DNA from: Streptomyces alboflavus
GTDB taxonomy: Bacteria > Actinomycetota > Actinomycetes > Streptomycetales > Streptomycetaceae
Direction: 5' to 3'
Length of the DNA stretch: 64,000 nucleotides
Assembly: GCF_000716675.1 (NCBI RefSeq)
Contig: NZ_JNXT01000006.1
Coordinates: forward strand, 62,001 to 126,000
A program made the translations under genes and the position numbers. The notes under the pieces were generated by a model that worked only from the letters and a program-made list of their open reading frames with translations, did not search any database and was not told the DNA's origin. Of this stretch, positions 1 through 8,734 are shown piece after piece (the first letter of the stretch is position 1; every line of letters starts with the position of its first letter).

Positions 1-422
1 CCCACTCCCCGCCCCCGGCAACCCCTCTCGTCCCACCCGCCGACGAATCCCACCCCGACGGCCCCCTCGACACCTCCGCCGCGGCCATCACCGCCGTAGC
101 CCTGCTCAAACTCGCGACGCAGCCCGGCCAAGAGGCCTGCGCCCGCCGAGCGGAGGCCGTCCTCCACCGCCTGGCCACCGCCCACCTGACCGGCACCGGG
201 ACCGCCTCCGAGGCCGCCTCCGAGGCCGCATCCGAGGCCGCCTCCGAGACCGGAGAAGCCCCCACCATCGGCGCCCCCGTCCCCCCGCCCGGCATGCTCC
301 TCCACGGCTGCCACGACGCGGCCACCGGAACCGCCGTCCAGCACGAGCTCATCTGGGGCGACTTCTTCCTGGCCCTGGGTCTCGCCGCGCTGACAGGCGT
401 GGTGGACCCACGCGAAGCGTGA
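1..422 (+). CDS. Glycoside hydrolase family 88 (unsaturated glucuronyl hydrolase) C-terminus, partial
   Basis: The 5' part lies outside the window. The reading frame starts at base 3 and stops at TGA 420-422. The visible 139 residues carry the family's closing pattern: DTSAAAITAVALLKL (helix with the Ser-Ala-Ala run), a helical stretch ending LHRLATAHL, then GMLLHGCHD and HELIWGDFFLALGLAAL, which resembles the conserved GDYF/LLEAL end of GH88 and YteR-like (alpha/alpha)6-barrel hydrolases. Such enzymes remove unsaturated uronic acids from lyase-cleaved polysaccharides. A low-complexity SEAASEAASEAASE insert sits between the last helices. The family assignment is from pattern recognition of a fragment. 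Confidence 0.7.
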   Translation, partial: HSPPPATPLVPPADESHPDGPLDTSAAAITAVALLKLATQPGQEACARRAEAVLHRLATAHLTGTGTASEAASEAASEAASETGEAPTIGAPVPPPGMLLHGCHDAATGTAVQHELIWGDFFLALGLAALTGVVDPREA

Positions 423-476
423 GGCGGCGGACGGGGGCGTCGTCCGACGGCGCTCCGTCCCAGCAACCGCCGAAGG

Positions 477-1712
477 CTAGACGTACCCGCCCAGCACCCG
501 CCGAGCCACCGACGTGATGTGCAACTCGTCGGGCCCGTCGAGGATCCGCGCCGCGCGCCCCGTGCGAAGGAGCGCGGGCAGCGCGGTGTCGGGGCCGAGG
601 CCGGCCGCGCCGTGCACCTGGACCGCCGCGTCCACGACCTGCTGCAGCGTGCGCGCCGCCGCGACCTTCGCGAGGCCCACCTCGACGTGCGCGTCCTCCT
701 CGGCCACGAGCCGCGCCACGGCCTCGTGCACCAGCGGCCGTGCCGTGCGCAGCGCGAGGAGCGACTCGAAGACGTGGCGCTGGACGAGTTGGTGCGCCGA
801 GAGCGGCCCACGGGACCCCGTACGGGCGACCGCGCGCGCGGCCATCAGGTCGAAGGCCCGCTGCGCCTGCCCGAGCCAGCGCAGACAGCGCAGCGTACGG
901 CCGAGTTGGAGCCGCTCACCGGCGACGGCGAGAGCGGCGCCCCGCGCCCCGACGAGATGGTCGCCCGGCACCCGTACGCCGTCGAACTCGATCTCCCACT
1001 GGCCGCCCGCCCCGAGCACGGGCAGTTCGCGCACGACACGGAAGCCGGGCGACGCCGTGGGCACGAGGAACAGCGAAAGGCCTTCGCGGTCCGGCGGCGC
1101 GCCATCGGTGCGGGCGAGCACGGTGACGAGGTCCGCGCCGCCCGCCCCGGACGTGAACCACTTGCGGCCGGTCAGGCGCCAACTGCCGTCCGGCCGGAGG
1201 GTGGCGCGGGTGCCGGTGAGGAAGGGGTCGGTGCCGGGCACGTCGGGCTCCGTCATCGCGTAACAGGTGCGGAGCTCGCCCGAGACGAGCCGGGTGAGAT
1301 ACGCCTCGCGGACCCGTGCGGTGCCGTGGCGGCGCAGCATCGTCACATCGAGGAGCGGCGCGGAGCCGAGCGCGGCGGGCCCGTGGTCGCTGGCGCCCTC
1401 CGCCTCGGCGAACGTCGCGTACCGGGCCAGGCCGAGCCCCTGCCCGCCCAGTTCGGCGGGCAGCGGCAGCGCCCAGAGTCCGGCCCGCCGGGCCCGCTCC
1501 CGCAGGGACCGCAGCACGGCGTCGGCCGCGGGTCCGCCCGCGTCCAGGGTGTCCTCGTACGGCATCACGTGCTCGCGTACGAACGCGCCGACGCGCTCGG
1601 GGAGGGACGCGGCGCCGTCGGCAGGGGGCGCCGCCCCCACCCACGGCCGGGTCGTGTCCCCGCATGGCTCGACCGCCTCCGCCACCCCGCCGACCACGTG
1701 CTCTGCTCCCAC
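477..1712 (-). CDS. Acyl-CoA dehydrogenase family protein
   Basis: FAD-dependent alpha,beta-dehydrogenation of an acyl-CoA. The sequence shows the usual ACAD layout: N-terminal helices (FVREHVMPYED), the CYAMTEPDVPGTDP loop matching the ACAD signature, WRLTGRKWFTSGAGGADLVTVLART, the middle beta domain and the C-terminal helical domain with AVQVHGAAGLGPDTALP and a catalytic-loop-like DGPDELH. About 411 residues with the GTG at 1712, which has GAGGAA about 12 nt upstream; GTG 1721 is an alternative. It is divergent from a CoA-transferase and an acyl-CoA ligase, so a Cai-like acyl-CoA conversion set is plausible. The substrate is unknown. Confidence 0.85.
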   Translation of the reverse strand: MGAEHVVGGVAEAVEPCGDTTRPWVGAAPPADGAASLPERVGAFVREHVMPYEDTLDAGGPAADAVLRSLRERARRAGLWALPLPAELGGQGLGLARYATFAEAEGASDHGPAALGSAPLLDVTMLRRHGTARVREAYLTRLVSGELRTCYAMTEPDVPGTDPFLTGTRATLRPDGSWRLTGRKWFTSGAGGADLVTVLARTDGAPPDREGLSLFLVPTASPGFRVVRELPVLGAGGQWEIEFDGVRVPGDHLVGARGAALAVAGERLQLGRTLRCLRWLGQAQRAFDLMAARAVARTGSRGPLSAHQLVQRHVFESLLALRTARPLVHEAVARLVAEEDAHVEVGLAKVAAARTLQQVVDAAVQVHGAAGLGPDTALPALLRTGRAARILDGPDELHITSVARRVLGGYV

Positions 1713-1869
1713 CGCTCCCACCGCTTCCTCTGTTTCACCGGGAACCCGCGGGCCCGGGCGCCCGACTGTCTTCCAAGGAACTGGTCGGGTGCCGACGGCC
1801 TCGGGTTCCCGCGTTCGGAACGACCCCGGCGGGGGCTGCCCCCGCACCGGGAGAGGAGACACGACTGAC

Positions 1870-3849
1870 ATGACGTCACCACCCCTCACCACAGTGCGCA
1901 CCGCCGCCCGGCCCCTGGAGTCGCTGCGCTGCGACATCTCAGGGCCACCGGAGCTGACACGGGTCGTGACCGAGCATCTGCGCCTGCTCGGTGCGGAGAC
2001 GGCCGAGGCGGCCGAGGCAGCCGATACGGCGGAGACAGCCGATACGGCCGATACGGCCGGTACGGCGGAGGCCCCCGGGACCGCGACGCCTGCCGGGACC
2101 ACCGGAACCGAAGCCACCCCCGGCACCCACGCCCAAGTCGTCCTCACCGGCGGCGGATTCGGCCCGGTCACGGCGGAGGTGCACTGGGCGGACGCCCGGA
2201 CGGCGCCGTCGCGCGACGCGGTGGGCGCGCCGCAGGCAACCCCCCACCCCCGCGAAGCGCACCCCACCCCCGACGAGGCCACGGTCCAGGCCGCCACCGG
2301 CATCATGTCCGTGCACGGACGCCGGGACGACGGCCCCCGCGGACTCGGCGCCGACTACGCGGCCACCGCCGCGGGCGTCCTGGCCGTGCAGGGGCTGCTC
2401 GCCCAACTCCTCGCGCAGGCGCGAGGCGGGAACGCCCACGCGGCCGGGCGGGTCACGACCAGCGCGGCCCGCGCGGGCCTGCTCGCCGTGTCGCAGTACC
2501 TCGCCGCCACCGGCGCCGACGAGGACGAGGCCGCCCGCATCGCCCCGGGCGGGCCCCCGTTCACCTCCGCCGACGGCACCCGCTTCGAGCTGGAGACCCT
2601 CGACCCCGGCGCCTGGGCCGCGTTCTGGCGGGCCCTGGACGCGCCGGGCGAGGCGATACGGGCCGGCTGGCGGCCCTTCCAGTTCCGGTACGCCACCGCC
2701 TGCGCGCCCTTCCCCGAGGCCCTGCACGCCACGGCCCGCGCCCACGCGTGGGCGCGCGTCCGGCAGGCCGCGGCCACCTCCGGCGCCGAGGTCTGCGCCC
2801 TGCGCACCCTCCAGGAGCGGGCTGCCGAGCACGACGGCGCCGCGCCCTGGTCCCTGGCGCGGCTCGGCCCGGCCGCCGCCGCGCCCGGGCGGCGGGGCCA
2901 CCAACTCCCCACCCCGGACCTCCCGCTGACCGGGATCACCGTCCTGGAGGCGGGCCGCCGCATCCAGGCCCCCCTCGCCGCCCACCTGCTCCGCCTCCTC
3001 GGCGCCGACGTCGTCCGCATCGAGCCGCCGGGCGGCGACCCCCTGCGCGGCATGCCGCCCGCCTGCGGCGGCGTCTCGGCCCGCTGGCTCGCCCTGAACC
3101 GCGGCAAGCGCGCCGTCGAGGCCGACATCAAGTCCCCCTCGGGGCGCCGCCGCCTGCGCGAACTCGTCGCCGACGCCGACGTGTTCCTGCACAACTGGGC
3201 CCCCGGCAAGGCCGCTCAGCTCGGCCTCGACGCCGCCGACCTCACCGCCGTCAACCCGGGCCTGGTGTACGCGTACACGAGCGGCTGGGGCGACCGGCTC
3301 GACGACGCCCCCATGGGCACCGACTTCATGGTCCAGGCCCGCACGGCCGTCGGCGCGGCGGTCCGCCCGGCCGACGAGCCGCCCGCGCCCTCCCTGATGA
3401 CCCTCCTCGACGTGCTCGGCGGCCTCCTCGGCGCGGAAGCCGTTCTCGCCGGGCTGCTTCTGCGCGAGCGCAACGGCGGCCGCGGCGTCCGCGTCGACTC
3501 CTCCCTCCTCGGCGCCGCCGACACCCTCACCGCCCCCGCCCTGCGCCGCGCGGCCCGCGGCGACGACCCCCGCCCGCCCGCCGGTTTCCGCCGCCCCCTG
3601 CGCACGGCGGACGGCTGGCTCGCCCCGACCGACACCTGCGCGGCGGCCGCGTCGGCGTACGACCTGAGCACCCTGCCCACCACCGAGGCCCTGGACCTGC
3701 TCCGCTCCCACGGCCTGACCGCGACCCCGGTCACCACCGACCTCGCGGCCCTGCACACCGGCGCGCGCCGCACGGGCTCCATCGGGGGCTCCATCGGGCG
3801 CGACACGCACGGGGCGCCCGTCGTCCCCGACCCGTGGGCCTTCTCCTGA
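1870..3849 (+). CDS. CoA-transferase family III (CaiB/BaiF) protein, tandem-domain
   Basis: Predicted acyl-CoA:carboxylate CoA-transferase of 659 residues, longer than the usual ~400. The C-terminal ~330 residues are a recognisable family III domain: LTGITVLEAGRRIQAPLAAHLLRLLGADVVRIEPPGGDPLRG, LNRGKRAVEADIKSP, DVFLHNWAPG and MGTDFMVQARTAVG, where the Asp fits the catalytic aspartate. The N-terminal half looks like a shortened, diverged copy and contains a Thr/Ala-rich low-complexity run near residues 50-85. The ATG follows GGAGAGGAG. A ligase follows 88 bp downstream, and an acyl-CoA dehydrogenase is divergent upstream. Confidence 0.85.
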   Translation: MTSPPLTTVRTAARPLESLRCDISGPPELTRVVTEHLRLLGAETAEAAEAADTAETADTADTAGTAEAPGTATPAGTTGTEATPGTHAQVVLTGGGFGPVTAEVHWADARTAPSRDAVGAPQATPHPREAHPTPDEATVQAATGIMSVHGRRDDGPRGLGADYAATAAGVLAVQGLLAQLLAQARGGNAHAAGRVTTSAARAGLLAVSQYLAATGADEDEAARIAPGGPPFTSADGTRFELETLDPGAWAAFWRALDAPGEAIRAGWRPFQFRYATACAPFPEALHATARAHAWARVRQAAATSGAEVCALRTLQERAAEHDGAAPWSLARLGPAAAAPGRRGHQLPTPDLPLTGITVLEAGRRIQAPLAAHLLRLLGADVVRIEPPGGDPLRGMPPACGGVSARWLALNRGKRAVEADIKSPSGRRRLRELVADADVFLHNWAPGKAAQLGLDAADLTAVNPGLVYAYTSGWGDRLDDAPMGTDFMVQARTAVGAAVRPADEPPAPSLMTLLDVLGGLLGAEAVLAGLLLRERNGGRGVRVDSSLLGAADTLTAPALRRAARGDDPRPPAGFRRPLRTADGWLAPTDTCAAAASAYDLSTLPTTEALDLLRSHGLTATPVTTDLAALHTGARRTGSIGGSIGRDTHGAPVVPDPWAFS

Positions 3850-3937
3850 CGCCCACCGCACCCCGCGGCCACCGCACGGGACCGCCCGTGACGCCCCGCA
3901 GCCTCACGACCTCGCCTTCTCCCTCCCAGGAGCCTGT

Positions 3938-5725
3938 ATGCCCCACCCCCTGAACGACCTCCTGCCCGCCTCCCTCCGCCGTGCCTGGGCGGTCGACGGC
4001 ACCTGCCCCGACCTCGACCTGTACAGCCTGTTCCGGGCCCGGCAGATCAGCGATCTGCACCGCACGGCCGTCATCGACGCCAAGGGCAAGCTCTGTTACA
4101 CCGCCCTGGACCGCAAGGTCCGATGTCTGGCCGTCGGGCTCAGAGAGCTCGGCGTCACGCCCGGGGACGTCGTCGGTGTCCAACTCCCCAACGCCCGTGC
4201 GGCGGTCATCGCCGACCTCGCCCTCGCGGCGATCGGCGCGGTCGCCCTGCCCTTCCCCGTCGGCCGCGGCGCAGCGGAGGCCATGAGCCTGCTGCGGCGC
4301 GCGGAGGCGGTGGCCGTCATCGCCGCCGCGGAGCACCGCGGGGCCCACCCGGCGGCGGCACTCCTCGCCTCGACGGCCGAGACCCACGGCGGCCTTCCGG
4401 CGTCCGACCGGTCCGGCACCGCCGCCCCCGCACCGCTCCGCCACGTCATAGCCGTCGGCCCCGGCGCTGTCCCCGAAGGCGCCGTCCCCTTCGCCCAGTT
4501 GCTGCGCTCCGACCCGGCGGCGTTCGTGGCCGCGCGCCCCGACCCGGACGGCCCCGCCCGCATCCTGGTGTCCTCGGGATCCGAGGCCGAGCCGAAGATG
4601 GTCGCGTACTCCCACAACGCCCTCGCCGGGGGCCGCGGCAACTTCTTCGCCTCGCTGATGCCGGACCCGGCACAGCCGCCGCGCTGCCTCTTCCTGGTGC
4701 CGCTGGCCTCCGCGTTCGGCTCCAACGGCACGGCCGTCGCGCTCGCCCGGCACGGCGGCACGCTCGTCCTGCTCGACCACTTCACGCCCGAGGCCGCCGT
4801 CGCCGCCGTACGGGAACACGAACCCACCCACGTCCTCGGCGTCCCGACGATGGCCCGCATGATCCTCGACCGCCTCGAACAGGAGCGGGAACAGGACCAG
4901 GAGGGCGCCGGGAAACTGCCCGCGCCGACGGCCCTCGTCCTCGGCGGCTCCCCTCTCGACGCCACCACGGCCGCCGAGGCCCGCCACGCCTTCGGCTGCC
5001 CCGTCGTGAACCTCTACGGCTCGGCGGACGGCGTCAACTGCCATACGGGACTGGGAGATCCGGAGGAGCAGGGCTCCACCGGAGCCGGAGCCGGAGCCGG
5101 AGCCGGATCCGGATCCGTGGACGGGCAACGAGACGGCGGCCTCGGGAACCGTCACGGCATCGTCGCGGGCCGCCCCGACCCCCGCGTCGCCGACATCCGC
5201 GTCGCCGACCCCGCCACCCACGAGCCCCTCCCGGAAGGCGCCGTCGGCGAGATCGTCGCGCGCGGCCCGATGACCCCGCTCTGCTACGTCGGCGCCCCCG
5301 AGCTCGACGCCCGCTACCGCACCCCCGACGGCTGGGTCCGCACCGGCGACCTGGGCCTCCTCGACGCGGACGGCGTCCTGCACGTCGTCGGCCGCCTCAA
5401 GGACGTGGTGATCCGCGGCGGCGCCAACATCAGCCCCGCGGAGGTCGAGCGGGAGCTGAGCGCGCATCCGCTGGTACGTGACGTGGTGTGCGTCGGCGTG
5501 CCCGACCCGGTGATGGGGGAGCGGCTCGCGGCCTGCGTGGTGCCGGTGTCCCGCGCGTCCGGGCCCGCGGCGCCGACGCTGGACGACCTGGTCCTGCACC
5601 TCACCGGGTGCGGCCTGGACCGCGCCAAGCACCCCGAACGGCTGCTGCTCGTCGAGGAGTTGCCGCTGACTCCGGCGGGCAAGCCGGACCGCGCGGCGCT
5701 GCGGGAGCGGGCGGCGCGGGCCTGA
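3938..5725 (+). CDS. AMP-dependent acyl-CoA synthetase/ligase
   Basis: ANL-superfamily adenylating enzyme, 595 residues, expected to activate a carboxylic acid to its CoA thioester. Visible motifs: the phosphate loop is unusual, SSGSEAEPKMVAYSH instead of SGTTGxPKG; then NLYGSADG (A5), GWVRTGDLGLLD (A7), GRLKDVVIRGGANISPAEVE (A8) and LTPAGKPDR with the A10 lysine. A GAGAGAGSGS linker of repeated GGAGCC codons sits near residue 385. The ATG has AGGAG upstream. It probably shares a transcript with the CoA-transferase gene. The altered phosphate loop leaves activity less certain. Confidence 0.85.
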   Translation: MPHPLNDLLPASLRRAWAVDGTCPDLDLYSLFRARQISDLHRTAVIDAKGKLCYTALDRKVRCLAVGLRELGVTPGDVVGVQLPNARAAVIADLALAAIGAVALPFPVGRGAAEAMSLLRRAEAVAVIAAAEHRGAHPAAALLASTAETHGGLPASDRSGTAAPAPLRHVIAVGPGAVPEGAVPFAQLLRSDPAAFVAARPDPDGPARILVSSGSEAEPKMVAYSHNALAGGRGNFFASLMPDPAQPPRCLFLVPLASAFGSNGTAVALARHGGTLVLLDHFTPEAAVAAVREHEPTHVLGVPTMARMILDRLEQEREQDQEGAGKLPAPTALVLGGSPLDATTAAEARHAFGCPVVNLYGSADGVNCHTGLGDPEEQGSTGAGAGAGAGSGSVDGQRDGGLGNRHGIVAGRPDPRVADIRVADPATHEPLPEGAVGEIVARGPMTPLCYVGAPELDARYRTPDGWVRTGDLGLLDADGVLHVVGRLKDVVIRGGANISPAEVERELSAHPLVRDVVCVGVPDPVMGERLAACVVPVSRASGPAAPTLDDLVLHLTGCGLDRAKHPERLLLVEELPLTPAGKPDRAALRERAARA

Positions 5726-5731
5726 GGCAGG

Positions 5732-5805
5732 CGGCGGCCGGACAAGGACAAGGGCGGGGGCGGCGGCCGGACAGGGACAAGGGCGGGGGCGGCGGCCGGG
5801 GAGAA
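5732..5805. repeat. 29-bp tandem repeat, about 2.5 copies
   Basis: Units starting CGGCGGCCGGACA recur at 5732, 5761 and 5790 (period 29). The third copy runs into the terminator stem. Intergenic, immediately after the ligase stop codon. Confidence 0.8.
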
Positions 5806-5826
5806 CATCCCCGGCCACCGCCCCCG
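5784..5826 (+). terminator. GC-rich hairpin between convergent genes
   Basis: An 18-bp stem with one mismatch (5784-5801 with 5809-5826, arms beginning CGGGGGCGG and ending CCGCCCCCG) closes a 7-nt loop. It has no T-run, as is common in Streptomyces. It lies between the ligase and the convergent metal-binding protein gene and may serve both. Confidence 0.7.
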
Positions 5827-5890
5827 CTGTCACTACGCCCGGCGCGCCCGGCTTCTCACTCCGCCACCCCGCGCCCCCGAGCCCCAGAGG

Positions 5891-6715
5891 TCACTTCTTC
5901 GCCTTCATCGCCTTCATCGCCTTCTTCAACTCCGCGGCCGCGTCCCGGTAGACCGGCAGCAGGTCCAGGTCCTCGCCGGGGTAGTTGACGATCTTCACCT
6001 GGGCGGCGCCGGAGTCGGGGAGGACCTTCCCCGTGGACATGTGCGCGTTGTCGAGGACGAACGCGGGCTTCTTCGCGGAGAGCTTGGCGAGCTGCCCCGC
6101 GGTGACCGCCTCCGGCCCGTACGTGCCGACGGTCCGCGCGCCCGCCATGCGGGCCGACCACGTGGTGAACACCTGGCTGACGACGGCCGGGCTCGTGCCG
6201 CCGGGCCAGGCGGCCTTGAGGTCCTTGGCGAGCGCGGCGTACTCGCGGTCGAAGGTCTTGGTCCAGCTCGCCGCGGCGGCCTTGGTGCCGAAGAGCCCGC
6301 CGAGCCGGGTCACCTCGCCGCGCACCTTCGTGGCGTCGTTGTCGAGGTCGACCTTGACCAGCTCGGCCTTGGAACCGGCCGCGTCCTTGATCTTGCCGGC
6401 GTACGGCTCGAAGGGCGCGTACAGCACGAAGTCGGCCTTCGCGACGGTGGCGAGGTCGGAGGGCTTCGGGTCGTAGTCGGGGGCGTGCTGGGTGGACGAC
6501 GGGACCAGGACCGTGACGTTCTTGGCGCCCGCGGCCTTGGCGAAGGCGCCCTCCCAGGTGGTGGTGGCGACCACGACGGGACCGTCCTTCTTGCTGTCCG
6601 AGCCGCCGTCGGACGAGTCGTCGCCGCAGCCCGCGGCCGTCACGGCGAGGACGGCGCTCAGTGCGAGGAGGGCGGACGTGCGGGTGTGGGGGATGCGGAC
6701 GCCGGTGCGCGCCAT
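5891..6715 (-). CDS. Metal ABC transporter substrate-binding lipoprotein (ZnuA family)
   Basis: 274 residues. The N-terminus is a lipoprotein signal (SALLALSAVLAVTAAGCGDD, lipobox TAAGC). The mature part has the cluster-A-I pattern QHAPDYDPKPSDL, with the first His ligand, and DNAHMSTGK near residue 210 as a second ligand region, then a KKAMKAMKAKK tail. It should capture Zn2+ or Mn2+ outside the membrane. The ATG at 6715 lies inside the 3' end of the permease gene (58-bp overlap) with GGAG 10 nt upstream, which suggests translational coupling. It is the last gene of the importer set. Confidence 0.85.
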   Translation of the reverse strand: MARTGVRIPHTRTSALLALSAVLAVTAAGCGDDSSDGGSDSKKDGPVVVATTTWEGAFAKAAGAKNVTVLVPSSTQHAPDYDPKPSDLATVAKADFVLYAPFEPYAGKIKDAAGSKAELVKVDLDNDATKVRGEVTRLGGLFGTKAAAASWTKTFDREYAALAKDLKAAWPGGTSPAVVSQVFTTWSARMAGARTVGTYGPEAVTAGQLAKLSAKKPAFVLDNAHMSTGKVLPDSGAAQVKIVNYPGEDLDLLPVYRDAAAELKKAMKAMKAKK

Positions 6716-7542
6716 GAGGTGATGCTCCGTTCGGGAATGAGGTGGACGGCGAGGACGACGGCCCCCGCGGTCAGGACGAGGACGGGCCCTGGCGGCCAGT
6801 CCAGCCAGAGGGCGATGAGGAAGCCCGTGACGTTGACGGTGAGGCCGATGGCCACGGCCCACAGCGCGATGGTGGTGAGCCGCTTGCCGAGACGGCGTGC
6901 GGCGAGGGCGGGAAGGAGGGTGAGGGCGTCCACGAGCAGCGCCCCGGTCAGCTTGATCGCGCCCGCCACGGCGACGGCGACGAGGACGAGCAGGACGACG
7001 GTGAGCGGGCCGACGCGCACGCCCGAACACTGGGCGAGCTCACGGTCGTACAGGAGCAGCGCGAGGTCGCGGCGCCGCCACCAGAACAGCGCCGGGACGA
7101 CGACGGCGAGCACCCCGACCACGACGATGTCCGCGCTGCCGACGGACAGGATCGACCCCCACAGCAGCGCGAACGCGCCGGAGGCGTTGACCCCGGAGAC
7201 GGACAGGACGAGCAGCGCCGCAGCGATGGCCATGCTCATTAGAAGCCCCATGGCCCCGGAAAGACCGGCCGGCGTCCTGGCCAGCGGCGCGACCCCCGCA
7301 CCCGCGAGCGCACACGCCACCAGCGCACACAGCATCGGGTCGAGCCCCGTGAGCAGCCCCACGGCGATCCCGAGCAACGCGACGTGCATCATCGCGAACC
7401 GCACCGGCATGATGTCGAGCCCGACGATCACGACCCCGACGATCGGCAACCCGACGGAGGCGAGCAACAACGCGAATCCGGCCCGCTGCACGGGTACGAG
7501 TTCGAGCATCAGCCCGACGTCGGCGGTGGCGAGAACAGTCAT
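6658..7542 (-). CDS. Metal ABC transporter permease (ZnuB family)
   Basis: 294 residues with eight or so hydrophobic segments and the ABC-3 family pattern, including RFAMMHVALLGIAVGLLTG, LWGSILSVGSADI, SGVRVGPLTVVLLVLVAVAVAGAIKLTGALLVDALTLLPALAARRL. The ATG has AGGAGG 8 nt upstream. It forms the channel of the importer with the ATPase encoded upstream (7946-8584) and the lipoprotein downstream. The ATPase gene is separated by 403 bp filled with repeats, so the two may be on different transcripts. Confidence 0.87.
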   Translation of the reverse strand: MTVLATADVGLMLELVPVQRAGFALLLASVGLPIVGVVIVGLDIMPVRFAMMHVALLGIAVGLLTGLDPMLCALVACALAGAGVAPLARTPAGLSGAMGLLMSMAIAAALLVLSVSGVNASGAFALLWGSILSVGSADIVVVGVLAVVVPALFWWRRRDLALLLYDRELAQCSGVRVGPLTVVLLVLVAVAVAGAIKLTGALLVDALTLLPALAARRLGKRLTTIALWAVAIGLTVNVTGFLIALWLDWPPGPVLVLTAGAVVLAVHLIPERSITSWRAPASASPTPARPPSSH

Positions 7543-7568
7543 CGCGGTGCCTCCTGACTCGCCCCGCC

Positions 7569-7905
7569 GGTCCGGCGTCCGAGGATCTGCGGGTGCCTGT
7601 CCCACCCGCCCGGGGCCCCTGCCCCGCTCCGCCCGACCCCCCAGCCGGTCCGGCGTGTGAGGGCGAGTCGCGCGGCGGCGATCGGCGGGAGTCCGTCCCA
7701 CCCGGCCGGGATTTCCACGCCACCCCGTCCGACGCCCCAGCCGGTCCGGTGTGTGAGGGCGAGTCGCGCGGCGGCGATCGGCGGGAGTCCGTCCCACCCG
7801 CCCGGGACTTCCACCCCGCCCCGTCCGACCTTCCAGCCCGTCCGGCGTTTGAGGACGAGGCCGTTCAGGCCGACAGTGGGGGTCCAGGGGGCGGCAGCCC
7901 CCTGG
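7569..7905. repeat. 96-bp tandem array of a dispersed intergenic element plus hairpin
   Basis: This 403-bp gap holds no gene. Units beginning CAGCC(G/C)GTCCGG recur at 7642, 7738 and 7834 (period exactly 96), with a shorter degenerate unit at 7569. The internal copies share GAGTCGCGCGGCGGCGATCG. The last unit continues as GTTTGAGGACGAGGCCGTTC and ends in a GGGGGCGGCAGCCCCC hairpin at about 7890-7905. The same core recurs at 15411 and 34345-34460. Confidence 0.85.
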
Positions 7906-7945
7906 TTACGGGAAGGGGCGGGGTTGGGGAGCCCCCGGCAGGGCC

Positions 7946-8584
7946 TCACCGCTCCACCTCCCGCAGCCGCCCGGCAGCCATGTCGAGCACGCGGTCGCAG
8001 CGCGAGGCGAGCGCCCGGTCATGCGTGACGACGACCAGCGTGACCGGCAGAGCGGTGAGCGCCGCGGCGGCCTCCTCCTGCCCCGCGAAGTCCAGCGCGG
8101 CAGTGGGCTCGTCGGCGAGCAGCACCCCCGCCCCGGCGGCCACACACCCGATGGCACGCGCCAGATACATCCGCTGCAACTGCCCCCCGGACAACGTGTC
8201 CAGAGGCTGCCGCCGCAACGCACCCACCCCCAGCCCCCGAGCCGCCTCCGCGGCTTCGTCGGGCGCCCCACCGGAGTCCAGCAACTCACCCGCGAGCAGC
8301 GGGAACCGCCCGGCCGCGGGCTTCTGCGGCACCCAGGCACAGGCCCGCCGCCGCCACCCCCGGTCCGCCGCGGAAGCGGTCCCGCGGCCACCGACGAGAA
8401 TGCTGCCCGCAGCAGGCCGATGCAGGCCGAGGACGGCCCGCAGCAGCGTGGACTTTCCGGACCCGTTCGTCCCGGTGAGCGCCACGCGTTCCCCGGCGGC
8501 GACCTCCAGATGCACGTCGTCGACGGCGACCACGCGCCCATGCCCGCAGGTCACGCCCCGCATGCGTATGTCCAGACCACCCAT
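7946..8584 (-). CDS. Metal ABC transporter ATP-binding protein (ZnuC family)
   Basis: 212-residue ABC ATPase: Walker A GTNGSGKST near residue 38, Q-loop PQKPAAGRF, signature LSGGQLQR, Walker B GVLLADEPTAALD and H-loop VTHD. Short, as usual for ZnuC-like subunits. Read with the permease and lipoprotein genes it completes an uptake system for Zn or Mn. No Zur box was identified by eye. Confidence 0.88.
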   Translation of the reverse strand: MGGLDIRMRGVTCGHGRVVAVDDVHLEVAAGERVALTGTNGSGKSTLLRAVLGLHRPAAGSILVGGRGTASAADRGWRRRACAWVPQKPAAGRFPLLAGELLDSGGAPDEAAEAARGLGVGALRRQPLDTLSGGQLQRMYLARAIGCVAAGAGVLLADEPTAALDFAGQEEAAAALTALPVTLVVVTHDRALASRCDRVLDMAAGRLREVER

Positions 8585-8734
8585 CGGTCGCCCGCGCCCC
8601 TCTCCCGGCCCTGGTCCTGGGCCTGTTCCGGCCCGTACAGGCCTGCCTCGGCCCGTCCCGGCCGCCGTCCCGGGGCAGTAGTCGGACGGACGGGCCGGGG
8701 AGTTCCCGTACGCGGGCGGCGGATCCGCGGGGGC

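Noticed and set aside
7569..7905. CRISPR array suggested by regularly spaced repeats
   Set aside because: Units of 96 bp are repeated along nearly their whole length, with no unique spacers and no cas genes.
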